Assembly (NCBI GenBank): GCA_030568195.1
Contig: JAJLTO010000006.1
Coordinates: 1,116,001 to 1,180,000 of the forward strand
Source of the DNA: Dipodascopsis uninucleata var. uninucleata
Taxonomy: Eukaryota > Ascomycota > Lipomycetes > Lipomycetales > Lipomycetaceae
DNA: 64,000 nucleotides
Reading direction: 5' to 3'
Below, piece by piece: positions 10,938 through 21,546 of the stretch; position 1 is the stretch's first letter; every line of letters begins with the position of its first letter. Made by a program: the position numbers and the translations under genes. The notes under the pieces are model-generated. The model saw only the letters and a program-made list of their open reading frames with translations, made no database searches and was not told the origin of the DNA.

Positions 10938-11542
10938 AATCGGACGGTCTAGAATTTTAGTAATTTCTCTTACAGCATAGACACCTACTTCTCTTTCTAA
11001 TCATTAAAAGAGCAAGTAGCAAATATAGCATTATTAATGATAGACGCTAGTTGAAATATTTGCTTGATCTTTCTTTTTTTGAAATATCGTTTGGTCTTGA
11101 TTATTTTAGTGATACTTGTGCACGTTACCAATATGTATATTATATACATGCGATTAAAAGTAATATTTCTTCTTTTCTATCACCATTATTTATTAGCAAG
11201 GATGAAAAGATACAGTAAAAGTAGAGCCTATAGTATAGAATGGAATACATGACTAGAATAGAATGAAAAGGCATTAAACTGGGACCTTAGTGAACCAGAA
11301 CAAAAAAATCATAGTTGAAGCGCAAATGTACCAAATTAGACAATTGAGATAGATTTCTCTTAATTGTTATTTTGCTGTTTCAGATATTACAATAAACCAT
11401 TTTCCTAAGGAAAAGAGTACCGAAATTAAAAATATATAAAATACACACTTTTGTCTTTTAGATAGCCATATCCTCCATCTTCTAGTTTAAACAGCTAGGG
11501 AGTGGCTGTCTACTGTCTACATCGAAACTATAAAGTACTATT
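10938..11542. other. Convergent intergenic region BUD23-SVP26
   Basis: About 600 bp of AT-rich sequence between two 3' ends; no supported gene. Presumed 3' UTRs. Confidence 0.5.
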
Positions 11543-12408
<866 letters not shown>

Positions 12409-13363
12409 TATAGTCTAAAATTTCTAAAATTTCACGTTTCAATCCGCAAGCGATAATATGATTTTCCAGTGACAGGTCCTTGTCACTTCTTCTAACGAGC
12501 TAAATACTATCCTTTGCTTTGTCGACTAATGTAGTCGCTTGTGTAAATAACACCCAGTATAGTCGAAGTCGCAAGCTAAATATTCAAGATTTCCTTTGTT
12601 TAGCAGTCTACAAACTGGTAATCTTCATTTATGGTTTCTTGAAGCAACTTAATCAATTCTGGTGCCTTAGAAAGCGTCGCATTGACCTTATTGCGCAATA
12701 TATAAGATGTTTCTTACCGTCTATGTGTAGAGCGTATGTAGATCTAGATTGGCTCAAACAGTCGTGATACCTGTCCTTTGAATGCACCTGTCTAATGCTG
12801 CTACCCTTTTGCAGTATATCTACGCAGGTTTATTCCTAATTCAATATTAATGAACTGGAAGCACTATTAGATTACTTTGACCTAGTAGCCCTGGAAGATT
12901 TGATAAAATGCTAGATTTTTTACTGACTAGTGAGATTCTTGCGAAGCCGAACTCATTAAAAGCGCACCAGATGCTGTATAACTACGCCATTAGATAATAC
13001 TTTTGTATATCGATTACATAACAGAATAAGTGTAGTCGATAAACCTTAGGGTTATGGAATGTTCATCAGTTGATTAGGGTTATAATTTCACTTCGTTGTT
13101 AACAGGATAGATACTTCACAAATATAACAAGAAATACAAACAATATGGCAATGAATGCATTTGGAAGTCAGTAAAGAGGAAAGCGGCATAGAAATTATAT
13201 TATTATTTTATTAAATACCGGCTGTTATCAGCCTATATCTCTAGTAGTTTAAGGCAGAAGATTATATTGTTCTTAGTAGCTGCATGGTTATGATTTGTGA
13301 TAGACATACGAGCGGTCGACCAGGAAACAGCAAAAAGGACGGACATTCAAGAAAGAAGGAACC
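12409..13363. promoter_or_regulatory. Divergent promoter region with duplicated TTAGGGTTAT
   Basis: About 950 bp between SVP26 and the LAMTOR5-like gene. The 10-mer TTAGGGTTAT occurs twice, at 13046-13055 and 13074-13083, in the same orientation, 280-320 bp before the LAMTOR5-like ATG. AGGGTTAT also appears in the RPL11 promoter. The motif resembles Tbf1-type sites. A frame at 12519-12767 starts at TTG and looks like chance. Confidence 0.45.
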
Positions 13364-14187
13364 ATGGAGAGCGCGTGGTTTGATAAAATGTAAGTTAAGA
13401 CGGAAGGGTCTAAATATTATTGAAGGAGAATTGAAGAGTTTAGTTAAAGGTATCAGCCGGAAGACGGATGGCTTTTATGTCCGGAAATCGTTATAGAGAT
13501 TAGAAGAACTAGTAGGAAATATGAGTGATGATGACAATGTCATGATGATTTCACTAGATTTATGTTAACATAAGAGCTCTTGGGCGTTATATAACCTAGA
13601 TCACGATCACTGAGCACGCGAGGAAAAGGATTTATATTGATAGACGGCAGCACTGGATTCTGCATCGAATGTGAGTGAAAGAAAAGTAGAGCAAGTAAAT
13701 TTGAAGTGTTCGTTGCTTCCTCTCTTGTGAATGGGTGCTACATTTTTCTTACGAACATGGATAACTAATAACTGTGAGCTGAGATTACAGGTAGAGGTGT
13801 GGCAGAAAGAGAAGATGCAGCGCGACTATTTGCAGCAGCTCGCACTGCGATCGATCGTTCAGGAAATGGTGTAGTTCAATATAAGAATTGGTGAGTGACG
13901 TTTGGGCAATGTTTACATGGGATGCAGCTCTCTCTTGTTTATTTGTTTATGTCAAATTGTAATTGTAATTTAGAGATCGGTGACAAAGTAACTGAAAAGA
14001 GGCTGTTGTCATCACGAGTGCGGTGGATAACCCTGAAAGAAAGGGTCATTACCACTTTTTTTTTTACATGGTCTCAGGAACGATTTTGATTGAGGAGAGT
14101 TCCAAAGAGAACTATGCAATTTATCTTAAAGCTAACAATTGGTATATTATAGCCGCGTTTTACTACGCCGAGAATCAAATTGTTTAA
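13364..14187 (+). CDS. LAMTOR5/Ego2-like roadblock-family protein (small, four exons)
   Basis: Proposed exons 13364-13389, 13600-13670, 13791-13868 and 14078-14187; 94 residues. The protein starts MESAWFDKIS; its core has GFILIDGSTGFCIECRG, then a helix EREDAARLFAAARTAI, then strands TILIEE, NYAIYLKANN and WYIIAAFYY. This follows human LAMTOR5 (91 residues) in order and spacing, including the Cys-Arg-Gly after the second strand. Known role: subunit of the Ragulator/EGO complex that anchors Rag GTPases at the vacuole for TORC1 signalling. Introns 1 and 2 have strong donors (GTAAGT, GTGAGT). Donor 3 (GTGTAG at 13869) is weak but is the one that keeps exon 4 in frame. The better GTGAGT at 13891 would instead give a short tail ending NDFD. 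Identity is inferred from pattern. Confidence 0.68.
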
Positions 14188-14896
14188 TTGGAGTATATAC
14201 GGAAGGTTAGGATGGATAAAAAGGATTTATCTCTTGTCGTTTAAATTTTTTGGATGCAATTGTTCGATTTCATTTTTATAGAAGTACTATTAATTGTAGT
14301 CAGTCAAACACCTATAGTGTTGAGCTTGCATGTTTCTGGGTAACAGCACAGAAATTTAGCTGTTTTTGGTTCTCTACCTCCTACACACTCTTTGCTGGTG
14401 CAGAACTTAGGAATAGAAGGCGCGTTTATCAATAACAATAGATAAATGCAACTTGATTTCTATTTGATATTTACAGATTATCAGATGTGGTGGATTCTTT
14501 TGTCTACTTTCTTCATTTTGTCTCTCCATCTTATTTGTATTATAGTCATTGGATCTAGTTTCATATTCAGTTCTTTATATATGTTACCGTATATCATGGA
14601 GTCTTCAGCATTTTTCGACTTTTTCCTCTACTCTTGTCTTATGTTAGTATTAGTTCAGTGTCTCTCTTGTTTTCGTACTGCCCTACCATTCCTATATCTT
14701 TTTTCCTAAACTATCTTTTACTTTCGTCCTTTGATTGAATCATATTTGCATGAATTTCAAACGTATATACATTTGTATTGATGGAAGATATCTAGTAGAC
14801 CTATGTTCAAAAAGTAAACAAAAGCAAATCGGGATAGCACGCTTAGATAAATATGTACCAACATACGCCTAAAATATCTACTTGTACAAAAGCTAT
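14188..14896. other. Convergent intergenic region
   Basis: About 700 bp, AT-rich. A hydrophobic 87-codon frame (14446-14709) has no family resemblance and T-rich composition, so I treat it as chance. Presumed 3' UTRs. Confidence 0.45.
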
Positions 14897-15404
14897 CTAA
14901 TTATTTCGTCCAAAGAATGCCCGTATACGATTCATAAAAGTGGATGTATCGTTGGTGCTATTTGTTGAGTAATTACGTCTATTGATTCTATTAAGTCTCT
15001 TCGCGGTCTGAGCATTATTCTGAGTTCGCTGGCCACGCACTGGATAACCCATGGCATGTCGACGACCAACGAAGGAGCCAATCTGACGTTTCAAAGCAAT
15101 GTTAGATCTCATTTCATTCCGAGCCTCGTCTTCAATTTTGTAATTTCTTAGTTCCTTCGACAATTCTAATAGCTGTGGCTCTGATAACTGTCGCCATCGA
15201 ATTTGAGGATAAAATCCTAGCTTGGCACAGATGGCCTCCGCATTATGTTTGCCTAGACCATAGAAACGCTCTTTCAGACATATCTAGAAAAATGTTTTGA
15301 TTAGTACTTGTTCATCTATGACTCGATTTCATGCTCTAATCGCTTGTACTCACCCGAACGAGCCAGTTTCCTCTAAAAGCCTTTCCCTCAAATTTAACAG
15401 TCAT
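14897..15404 (-). CDS. SWS2: Mitochondrial small-subunit ribosomal protein uS13m
   Basis: Exons 15354-15404 and 14897-15283, intron 15284-15353 (70 nt, TACTAAT branch site); 145 residues, against 143 in S. cerevisiae Sws2. S13 features: the N-terminal FRGNWLVRICLKERFYGLGK helix-hairpin region, PQIRWRQLSEPQL, then RQIGSFVGRRHAMGYPVRGQ and RTQNNAQTAKRLNR. It sits in the head of the mitoribosomal small subunit near tRNA and the intersubunit bridge. The short tail (FMNRIRAFFGRNN) goes beyond bacterial S13. The protein starts at an internal-type sequence without a classical presequence, as basic mitoribosomal proteins often do. Confidence 0.9.
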
Positions 15405-15992
15405 ATCTTAAGATGCTACTATGTATATAGACTTCAAAACAAAATAATAGTCAGAATTAAAAAGAAAATAAGCTGAAGCCGAAAAGTCTTGTACTAAAAT
15501 TGTTAGGACCCTATGATGTGTGTGCGTGGAATCTGGTATTTTTTTTTCTTCCGCAGACTCCCAAAATGAACTTATATGGTTAGGGGAAATTATTCGGACT
15601 TTCACGACTACTCTCGTAGGCTCTATCTCAAATTACAGAGTAACTATCCATTTAATGTCAAAATTAGCAGATAATAAGAAGAATGAGCAAAGAATGATTT
15701 CATATATACTTGAAAATGGAGTCATATTATGAGACACTTAAACTATTTAATTATATAACTATTTAATATTACATATTTGCCACGTCAAATCTGTAATAAT
15801 AATCAGGAAATATCGCCGAATACAATCACAAGACTGTTGCAAATATCACGTCACGACTACAGTTAATGCTACAAAGACAGTAATTCGTAAGATGACAAGG
15901 ATTCATTTTTTATCAGATGGAACACTGAATGAAAAACAGTGTTATAAGGAATGCAAGGACACAAGTGTTTCAGCAGAAAAAATTAAGGCAAA
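15405..15992. other. Intergenic region
   Basis: About 590 bp between the uS13m start and the 3' end of the lectin-like membrane protein gene, both on the minus strand. AT-rich; no supported gene. Confidence 0.45.
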
Positions 15993-17119
15993 CTAGGTCT
16001 CCATATCATCCGGATCATAATCATAATCAGTAGACGCACAAGAAGTGTCACTAGTCTCATATATAGACACCTCATACAGGTAAAAATCACAAGAGGTTGT
16101 GAGACCCTGAAATAATACAATTGATTAGCCACTGTATAGTGTATCGACATATTGGAAGGAAACTTACATAAATGTATATCGTATAATCGGTCAAGTTTTC
16201 AAATGTAACAAATTCTCCTATAGTGGTGATAGTGGTCAAGCCAAGTGACTTTATGAATGCTGCATTTGACAGATAGAAAATCTCTCTGACATATGTAAAA
16301 TCGATATCTGAAGCTTCCGTCAGTAAGATTGCTAGTTCAGTGTTGTTCTGGTGAGTAAAGTCAGCGCTTGTTCTTAATAATACTCTGAAAGGAAGGAGGG
16401 ATTATACTCACGTTATAAGCTTCGCTATCCATCTCATACATGTATGATATACGATACTTGTAAGTCGTGGATGATTCAAGAACTAAATTCTGTTGAAGCC
16501 AGCTAGCTTCGCTCGCGCTTGCATTACTGCTAGCCTCCATATAGATCCCAGCAGGTGTACCGTCAACGAATTCCATAGCTACCCACTGATTCTGACCATC
16601 GACTACATTCCAATCCTCAAGTTTGTCAAAGTTTGCGTTCGATAGAATGTTTGTGTCCGGAATACACACTCCATCACTATATTTGGCATAGGGGAAGCTG
16701 TCCGACTTGGCTGAATGCTTTTTATGCAGACCAGCTCCAAGACCAGCACCAAGAGCAACAGCAATAATGAGAACACTAGTAACGATAGCAACGATAATGA
16801 ACGTCCTTTTTCGAAGTCCCAGTACCTTCTTTTCTGATATTGGATTTCCTCCTGACGGACTGAAGAATATTTGTTTCTCGTTAGCGGAAGACTGGACTGC
16901 TGGCATTGATTGAGATTGCTGCGCAGGTTGTACTGGCTGATTCAACGGTTTTGACTGCTCAGTTGCATTCTCTAAGATTTCCTCATTTTTGTAAACTTCT
17001 GCTTCATTTGTGAAATATTCAGTTTGTGTTGCAAGCACCACCTCAGGACCGGCGGTGAAAGATGTAGCCATGTTAACCTCAGGTTCAAGGGAATAATGCT
17101 TATCTGAGTCTGCCATCAT
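15993..17119 (-). CDS. Type II membrane protein with lectin/carbohydrate-binding-like ectodomain
   Basis: Exons 16412-17119, 16168-16347 and 15993-16106; 333 residues. The start is the ATG of MMADSDKHYS; codons further upstream are not ATG. Residues 1-105 are hydrophilic and Gln/Pro-rich, ending in basic GLRKR. A transmembrane segment (about 106-128, FIIVAIVTSVLIIAVALGAG) follows, so the C-terminus should face the lumen or outside. The ectodomain begins at a Cys (GVCIPDTN) and reads NILSNANFDKLEDWNV with alternating strands, like jelly-roll carbohydrate-binding modules (CBM4/9-type). It has several N-x-S/T sequons and ends in an Asp-rich stretch. Introns 16348-16411 and 16107-16167 have clean GTGAGT/GTAAGT donors. 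No named orthologue recognised; the fold call is inference. Confidence 0.72.
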
Positions 17120-18803
17120 GAACACACTTGATGCGAACGCCTGGATAAATATAGCCGTTAATTAGATGCACAGAGCTTCTAGTTTCTATATATTATTATA
17201 TATTTGTATGTATTTAATTTATAGAAAGGTCCTTAGGACTAAGGGCCCTAACACAAAATAGTGACGTAAATGAAAGACTGTAGTTCCAGCCTTAATTATT
17301 TTAAATTGATATGGTGCTAGATTGCTAAAAGCACGCTTCATCTGTATGAAAGCAAATGTAGGAGCTGTCTTGGAAAGCTACTGGCTTCATGAAATATTTT
17401 CAAGTTGGTAGTAGTTTCCTAGCGACCTCGTCTACGTGTAATAGCACCGCTAATTATGATTAGCACTAAATAGATTAGAACACCATGAAATCGTGGCGGT
17501 GAAGATCGCGAAAACTAGCCTCTTAGTTTAGCCGCATTGTTGATACTCTTAAATGAATAAGCTGTAAATATAGAGCACGACTCTGTTCTTGACTCTCTGC
17601 ATTTGCCCTTACTGCCTTGCGTACTCTGTCGCTCTGTAAAGGCTAGGTGAATCCTATGGTTATTAATAGCATCTCCTAGATGTGGCTTTTAGTTCGCAGA
17701 CTCATAGATACCATGAAGAGCTGCTAATAGGTGCCTGGAATGCTGGGTATGTGCCGATAGAAGGCGCACGTATGCACGTCTATATACACCTATACAAAAC
17801 TCCTATATATAAATATGAATCTATCAATATAAAGGTAGGAAAAAAATATACGTTTATACAGGAATTCCTGCGAATTGGATGTTCATTGACATTTGATTGT
17901 TGAGCTTCCTTGCTCTGCAGATTGACAGATATCTACGCGTAGGTTCATGAACATGAACCTACGCTACGATCAACAAGACTCAGCAGAACTCAGTCTAGAT
18001 CAAGCTAATTGATTCTATTCTAAGAAGGAAAGGACCTACATGCTCTGAGTTCAGCAAAAATCATGCCAGATATGTAGCCTGTATGCTGTTAGCAAATACC
18101 AGTATATATATGTGTAATAAGGGTATCGACGAGTTTGTTTTTCCTGGAACTCAATCAAGAACAGTGGCTCAGCTTGTTACTCTATCTTGCAAGCCAATTT
18201 ATGCTCTGCTACTAGCCACGTCTCGGTACACTATCTATATGGAGTAGTAGTGGCGTGCAATCAGTCACTTCTTGGCTTGGTTTAGCTAACAAACAATACC
18301 CCGACTTTTAGAAGCGGCTGCAATTTACGTTTAAGCGAACTTGCTACATAATATACAAAGCAGGAATTATATAAGCCTCAGCTAGGAGCTCCTACTGTAG
18401 CAGCCTATACAGGAAACCAAGATATATATACGTTTGCCCCAACTTCATTTCAGGAAAACAAATCTACTGCCATGCCCATCCGTAAATATCTAATATACGA
18501 ATACCTATGCATATGTGCATATATGCGCACAAAGTATAGGACGAGTAGGACCGCTATATACGCTAATACTTAAGAACACAAGCAATATAATATCTATATC
18601 CTAGAGAGCTAGAAGCGGTACTTTGCAGATCTCAGCAGAGAATTCCGCGCATGTAACGCGTGTATATCTTACATATGCATCATAAATTTAGTATATCGGA
18701 AATACGTATATATATTAACAATCTCATATAATAAATATGACACGAAAGCCATCCTACAGAACGAATATCTACTCGATAGTACGTGTAAATTAAAAAAATC
18801 TTT
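17120..18803. other. Intergenic region with a 28-bp palindrome
   Basis: About 1.7 kb between two minus-strand genes. Repeated stop codons in all frames and no supported gene. The main feature is the near-perfect palindrome at 17937-17964 (listed separately). Several TATATA tracts lie at 18080-18600. Confidence 0.5.
17937..17964. repeat. 28-bp palindrome (13-bp arms, 2-bp centre)
   Basis: GCGTAGGTTCATG, then AA, then its exact reverse complement CATGAACCTACGC. The arms are perfect over 13 bp. It could be a dimeric factor-binding site, a cruciform-forming element, or part of a centromere-type or origin element. Short dyads of similar size are reported in Yarrowia centromeres (recalled, not checked). 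Confidence 0.85.
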
Positions 18804-20584
18804 CTATACGCTATTGACTGTGACAGATATGTCATGTTTTTTCTCCTCTGAGAGCATGTTGCTCTCCGTCTTATAAGAAGACTCTTCTTGGCCAACACTA
18901 ACATCAAAATCAACAAGATCATCAATATCCACAGCAAGACCATACTTGTTAGTCACCCGGCCCTTTTGCTTCTTCTCACGTCGCTCCATGACTACGAAAA
19001 AAATGACACCAAGGCCCGACAAGAAATTGAGTGCAGTCATCAGCTCGTAACCCCATTTGTACTTGGGTGCGTCTTGCGTTGGGAATGCAAGCAGAGGAAG
19101 CCATGCCGTTATCGCATACGAGACAGTGTTACCTACAGCGCTCAACATACCTCGCAGCTCAGCATCGTCCTGGAAGGCTTCCGAGGCCCAAGTCAGAATA
19201 AGTGCCCAGACAGAGTATCCCAACTCAGGAAGGAAGAATGCAATATACTTGAGCCAGAATGGAATATTCCAAATTGATATAAGCAAGTTTCCTACAAAGC
19301 ATAAAACCACATTGACCATCAGCACCTCCCATCGACTGCCCATTCTATCCGATATATTTGCAAACAAATAGCAAGTAATAATAGCCATTGCATAACCAGC
19401 ACAAGGTATCAAATTGACCTGTTCTACTGTGTAGATATCAAGCGATTTCAGCCAAAGATTGAAATATGTATAAGTGGAGCTAATGTTGAATAAAACATAT
19501 GGCCAGTTAAATCCATACAATCTCCAGTTCTTGAAATATGAAAAAAACCGTTTGAAAGTGAGCTTTTTCGTCGATTTCTGGCCCAGTTCTGCCATTCGAA
19601 TTACACTGAAATCTTTCTCGACTTCCGTCAACCACACTGCCCTAGTTGTGTTGGGAAAATCAGGGATAGAGAAAAATCCCAAGAGACAGATCGGAAGACC
19701 GATGATTCCGTCTATTATGAAGAGCCAGCGCCATCCAGCGACTCCTCCAAGTCCATTCATAGAAGAATATACGCCTGCTTGGATTAATCCCGATGTCATT
19801 GATGCCAACGCTGATGCAAGATCATACACTGACATTCTCTTTGCTAACTCACTGGGTAAGTACCAACTTCCAAGCATCATTGCAATGGCAGGATAAGTAG
19901 TTGACTCAAAGAGTCCAATAAAGAACCGCAAAACATAAATCGGCGTTGCACTTTGAGATAGTGCGATAGCCATAACCAAGAATGACCATGCTAGTTCACA
20001 GCATGGAAGCCAGAACGAAGGCCGAATTTTGTTGATTAGAAATTGCGAAGGAATAGCCCCCAAAATGTATCCAACGTAATAGGTCGTATTAAACAAATTC
20101 CTTTGCTGTCCATATAGCTTCAACTATTATTATTGTCGGCGTTAACCATGTTCATCATGTTGTGCTAAACTAATATTAAAATAATCAACCTACATCTTCT
20201 TTCATTCCACTGACAAAAGCATTACCTAAACCGCAATACATAGACGTTAGATCAAAGTAAGCTAGGTACACCAAGCATTTTACATAAGCATCAACAAGAC
20301 TTTCAACGGTACTAACTGATATTTGTGTTGTCTAGCGTTTTTATAAAGAAAGACAGGAAGAAATAAGCCATAACATTGGCATCCAGTTTATGAAGGTACC
20401 ATCTATATACTGGTGGTTTGTCAAAACTGTCCCAGAACTGTGAGAGGAAGAGCTGGAACTTATTAGGTCTGTAATTTCCTATATCTAAGAATCCCTTGAA
20501 TCGCTCTTGAATTTCTTCCTTCGAGTATGAAACTGTTTTGGGCACGGGGTTCCTAACACCCTTAAACCAAGATATAACACCCAT
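18804..20584 (-). CDS. MFS permease, Dal5/Vht1/Fen2-type anion:cation symporter family
   Basis: Exons 20317-20584, 20194-20225 (32 nt) and 18804-20123; 539 residues. The hydrophilic N-terminus leads to TM1 (FIKTLDNTNIS), then the family motif NAFVSGMKEDLKLYG, which spans both small introns (20226-20316, 20124-20193). Further hallmarks: VGYILGAIPSQFL, LRFFIGLFESTTYPA, LGSWYLPSEL, GWRWLFIIDGIIGLPI. These mark the ACS family, which imports vitamins or organic anions (biotin, pantothenate, allantoate, nicotinate) with protons. The exact substrate cannot be told from sequence. The C-terminus is an acidic, probably cytosolic tail. Donors are GTTAGT and GTAGGT, weaker than elsewhere in the window. 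Confidence 0.88.
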
Positions 20585-21546
20585 TTCGACCGGCGCCTAC
20601 TATTTCTATTAGCGGTACAGAAGCTCTCTTGCCCTTTACTATTTTATACGTGAAGTCACTTACTCTCTATATATAAGATACCTATGAGGCAAAAAAATAA
20701 ATATGATCTCAATAGATAAAGGCCATTAGGTACTGATAACAAAAGTTGATCACAGTTATTATTACCAAATCAGACAACGTAGGCCGAAGTTGATAACAAG
20801 AAATACCTTTTTCAAAGACGTTTGTAGCTTATGCTTGATGTACGCGTAACAGATGCACGAATAGAAAAGAAATTATAATGCTTGTCTCGAATTCAGTACC
20901 TCAATGTGCGCCTCGCCCACAGAGTAGTATCGACAAATGCACATTACTCTGTATCTCAGAATCTGCTGATGCTACGCAGTTTGACTGGCAGTACGTATCT
21001 TTCTGAGCTCTTTTACTACTCGGCAGCCACATGTCGCGTAAGAGAGATGCGTACTTGGTATAATTTGTAGGTACATCACACGTGGATCCTATCGAAATAG
21101 AACATTGATAGTGAGTATTCTCATATAAAATGAGACTTTAGTTTTGTGGTCCAGGCTCTAATTTAATTAAATACTAGAGTTGGTCTGAGCAAACTATAAT
21201 CAAGCCACCACAATGTTATTGTCTCAGTTCCCCAAAGCACATTAAAATACAGTTTTATAGGCTTCATAAGTCAGTTGACGATAGTGAAGATTGCTGGGGG
21301 GGCTTGAAACAATATATCTTATCATTACTGAATAGTGGCAGTTGTAAGCTAACGTCCGCTATTTTAATGAAAATCGTACAGTTGATGAACCGCAATCTTG
21401 ATAATCTCACGCTAAATCCTATTCAAGTGATAAAAACAAAATGGAAATTTCCGGTTGCAAATGTAAGACCCGAAAATATAAACAATAATATATTGTACAC
21501 TATAAACTACCTTATTTTATCAAAACCACGTATTTGAACTAATATC
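20585..21546. other. Intergenic region
   Basis: About 960 bp between the permease start and the 3' end of POL3. Two short frames (20882-21070, 21304-21537) do not start at ATG or resemble families. Nothing supported. Confidence 0.45.

Noticed and set aside
12519-12767. 82-codon frame upstream of SVP26
   Set aside because: Begins at TTG and has no family resemblance.
14446-14709. 87-codon hydrophobic frame
   Set aside because: T-rich composition makes hydrophobic open frames by chance; no start context, intron or family support.
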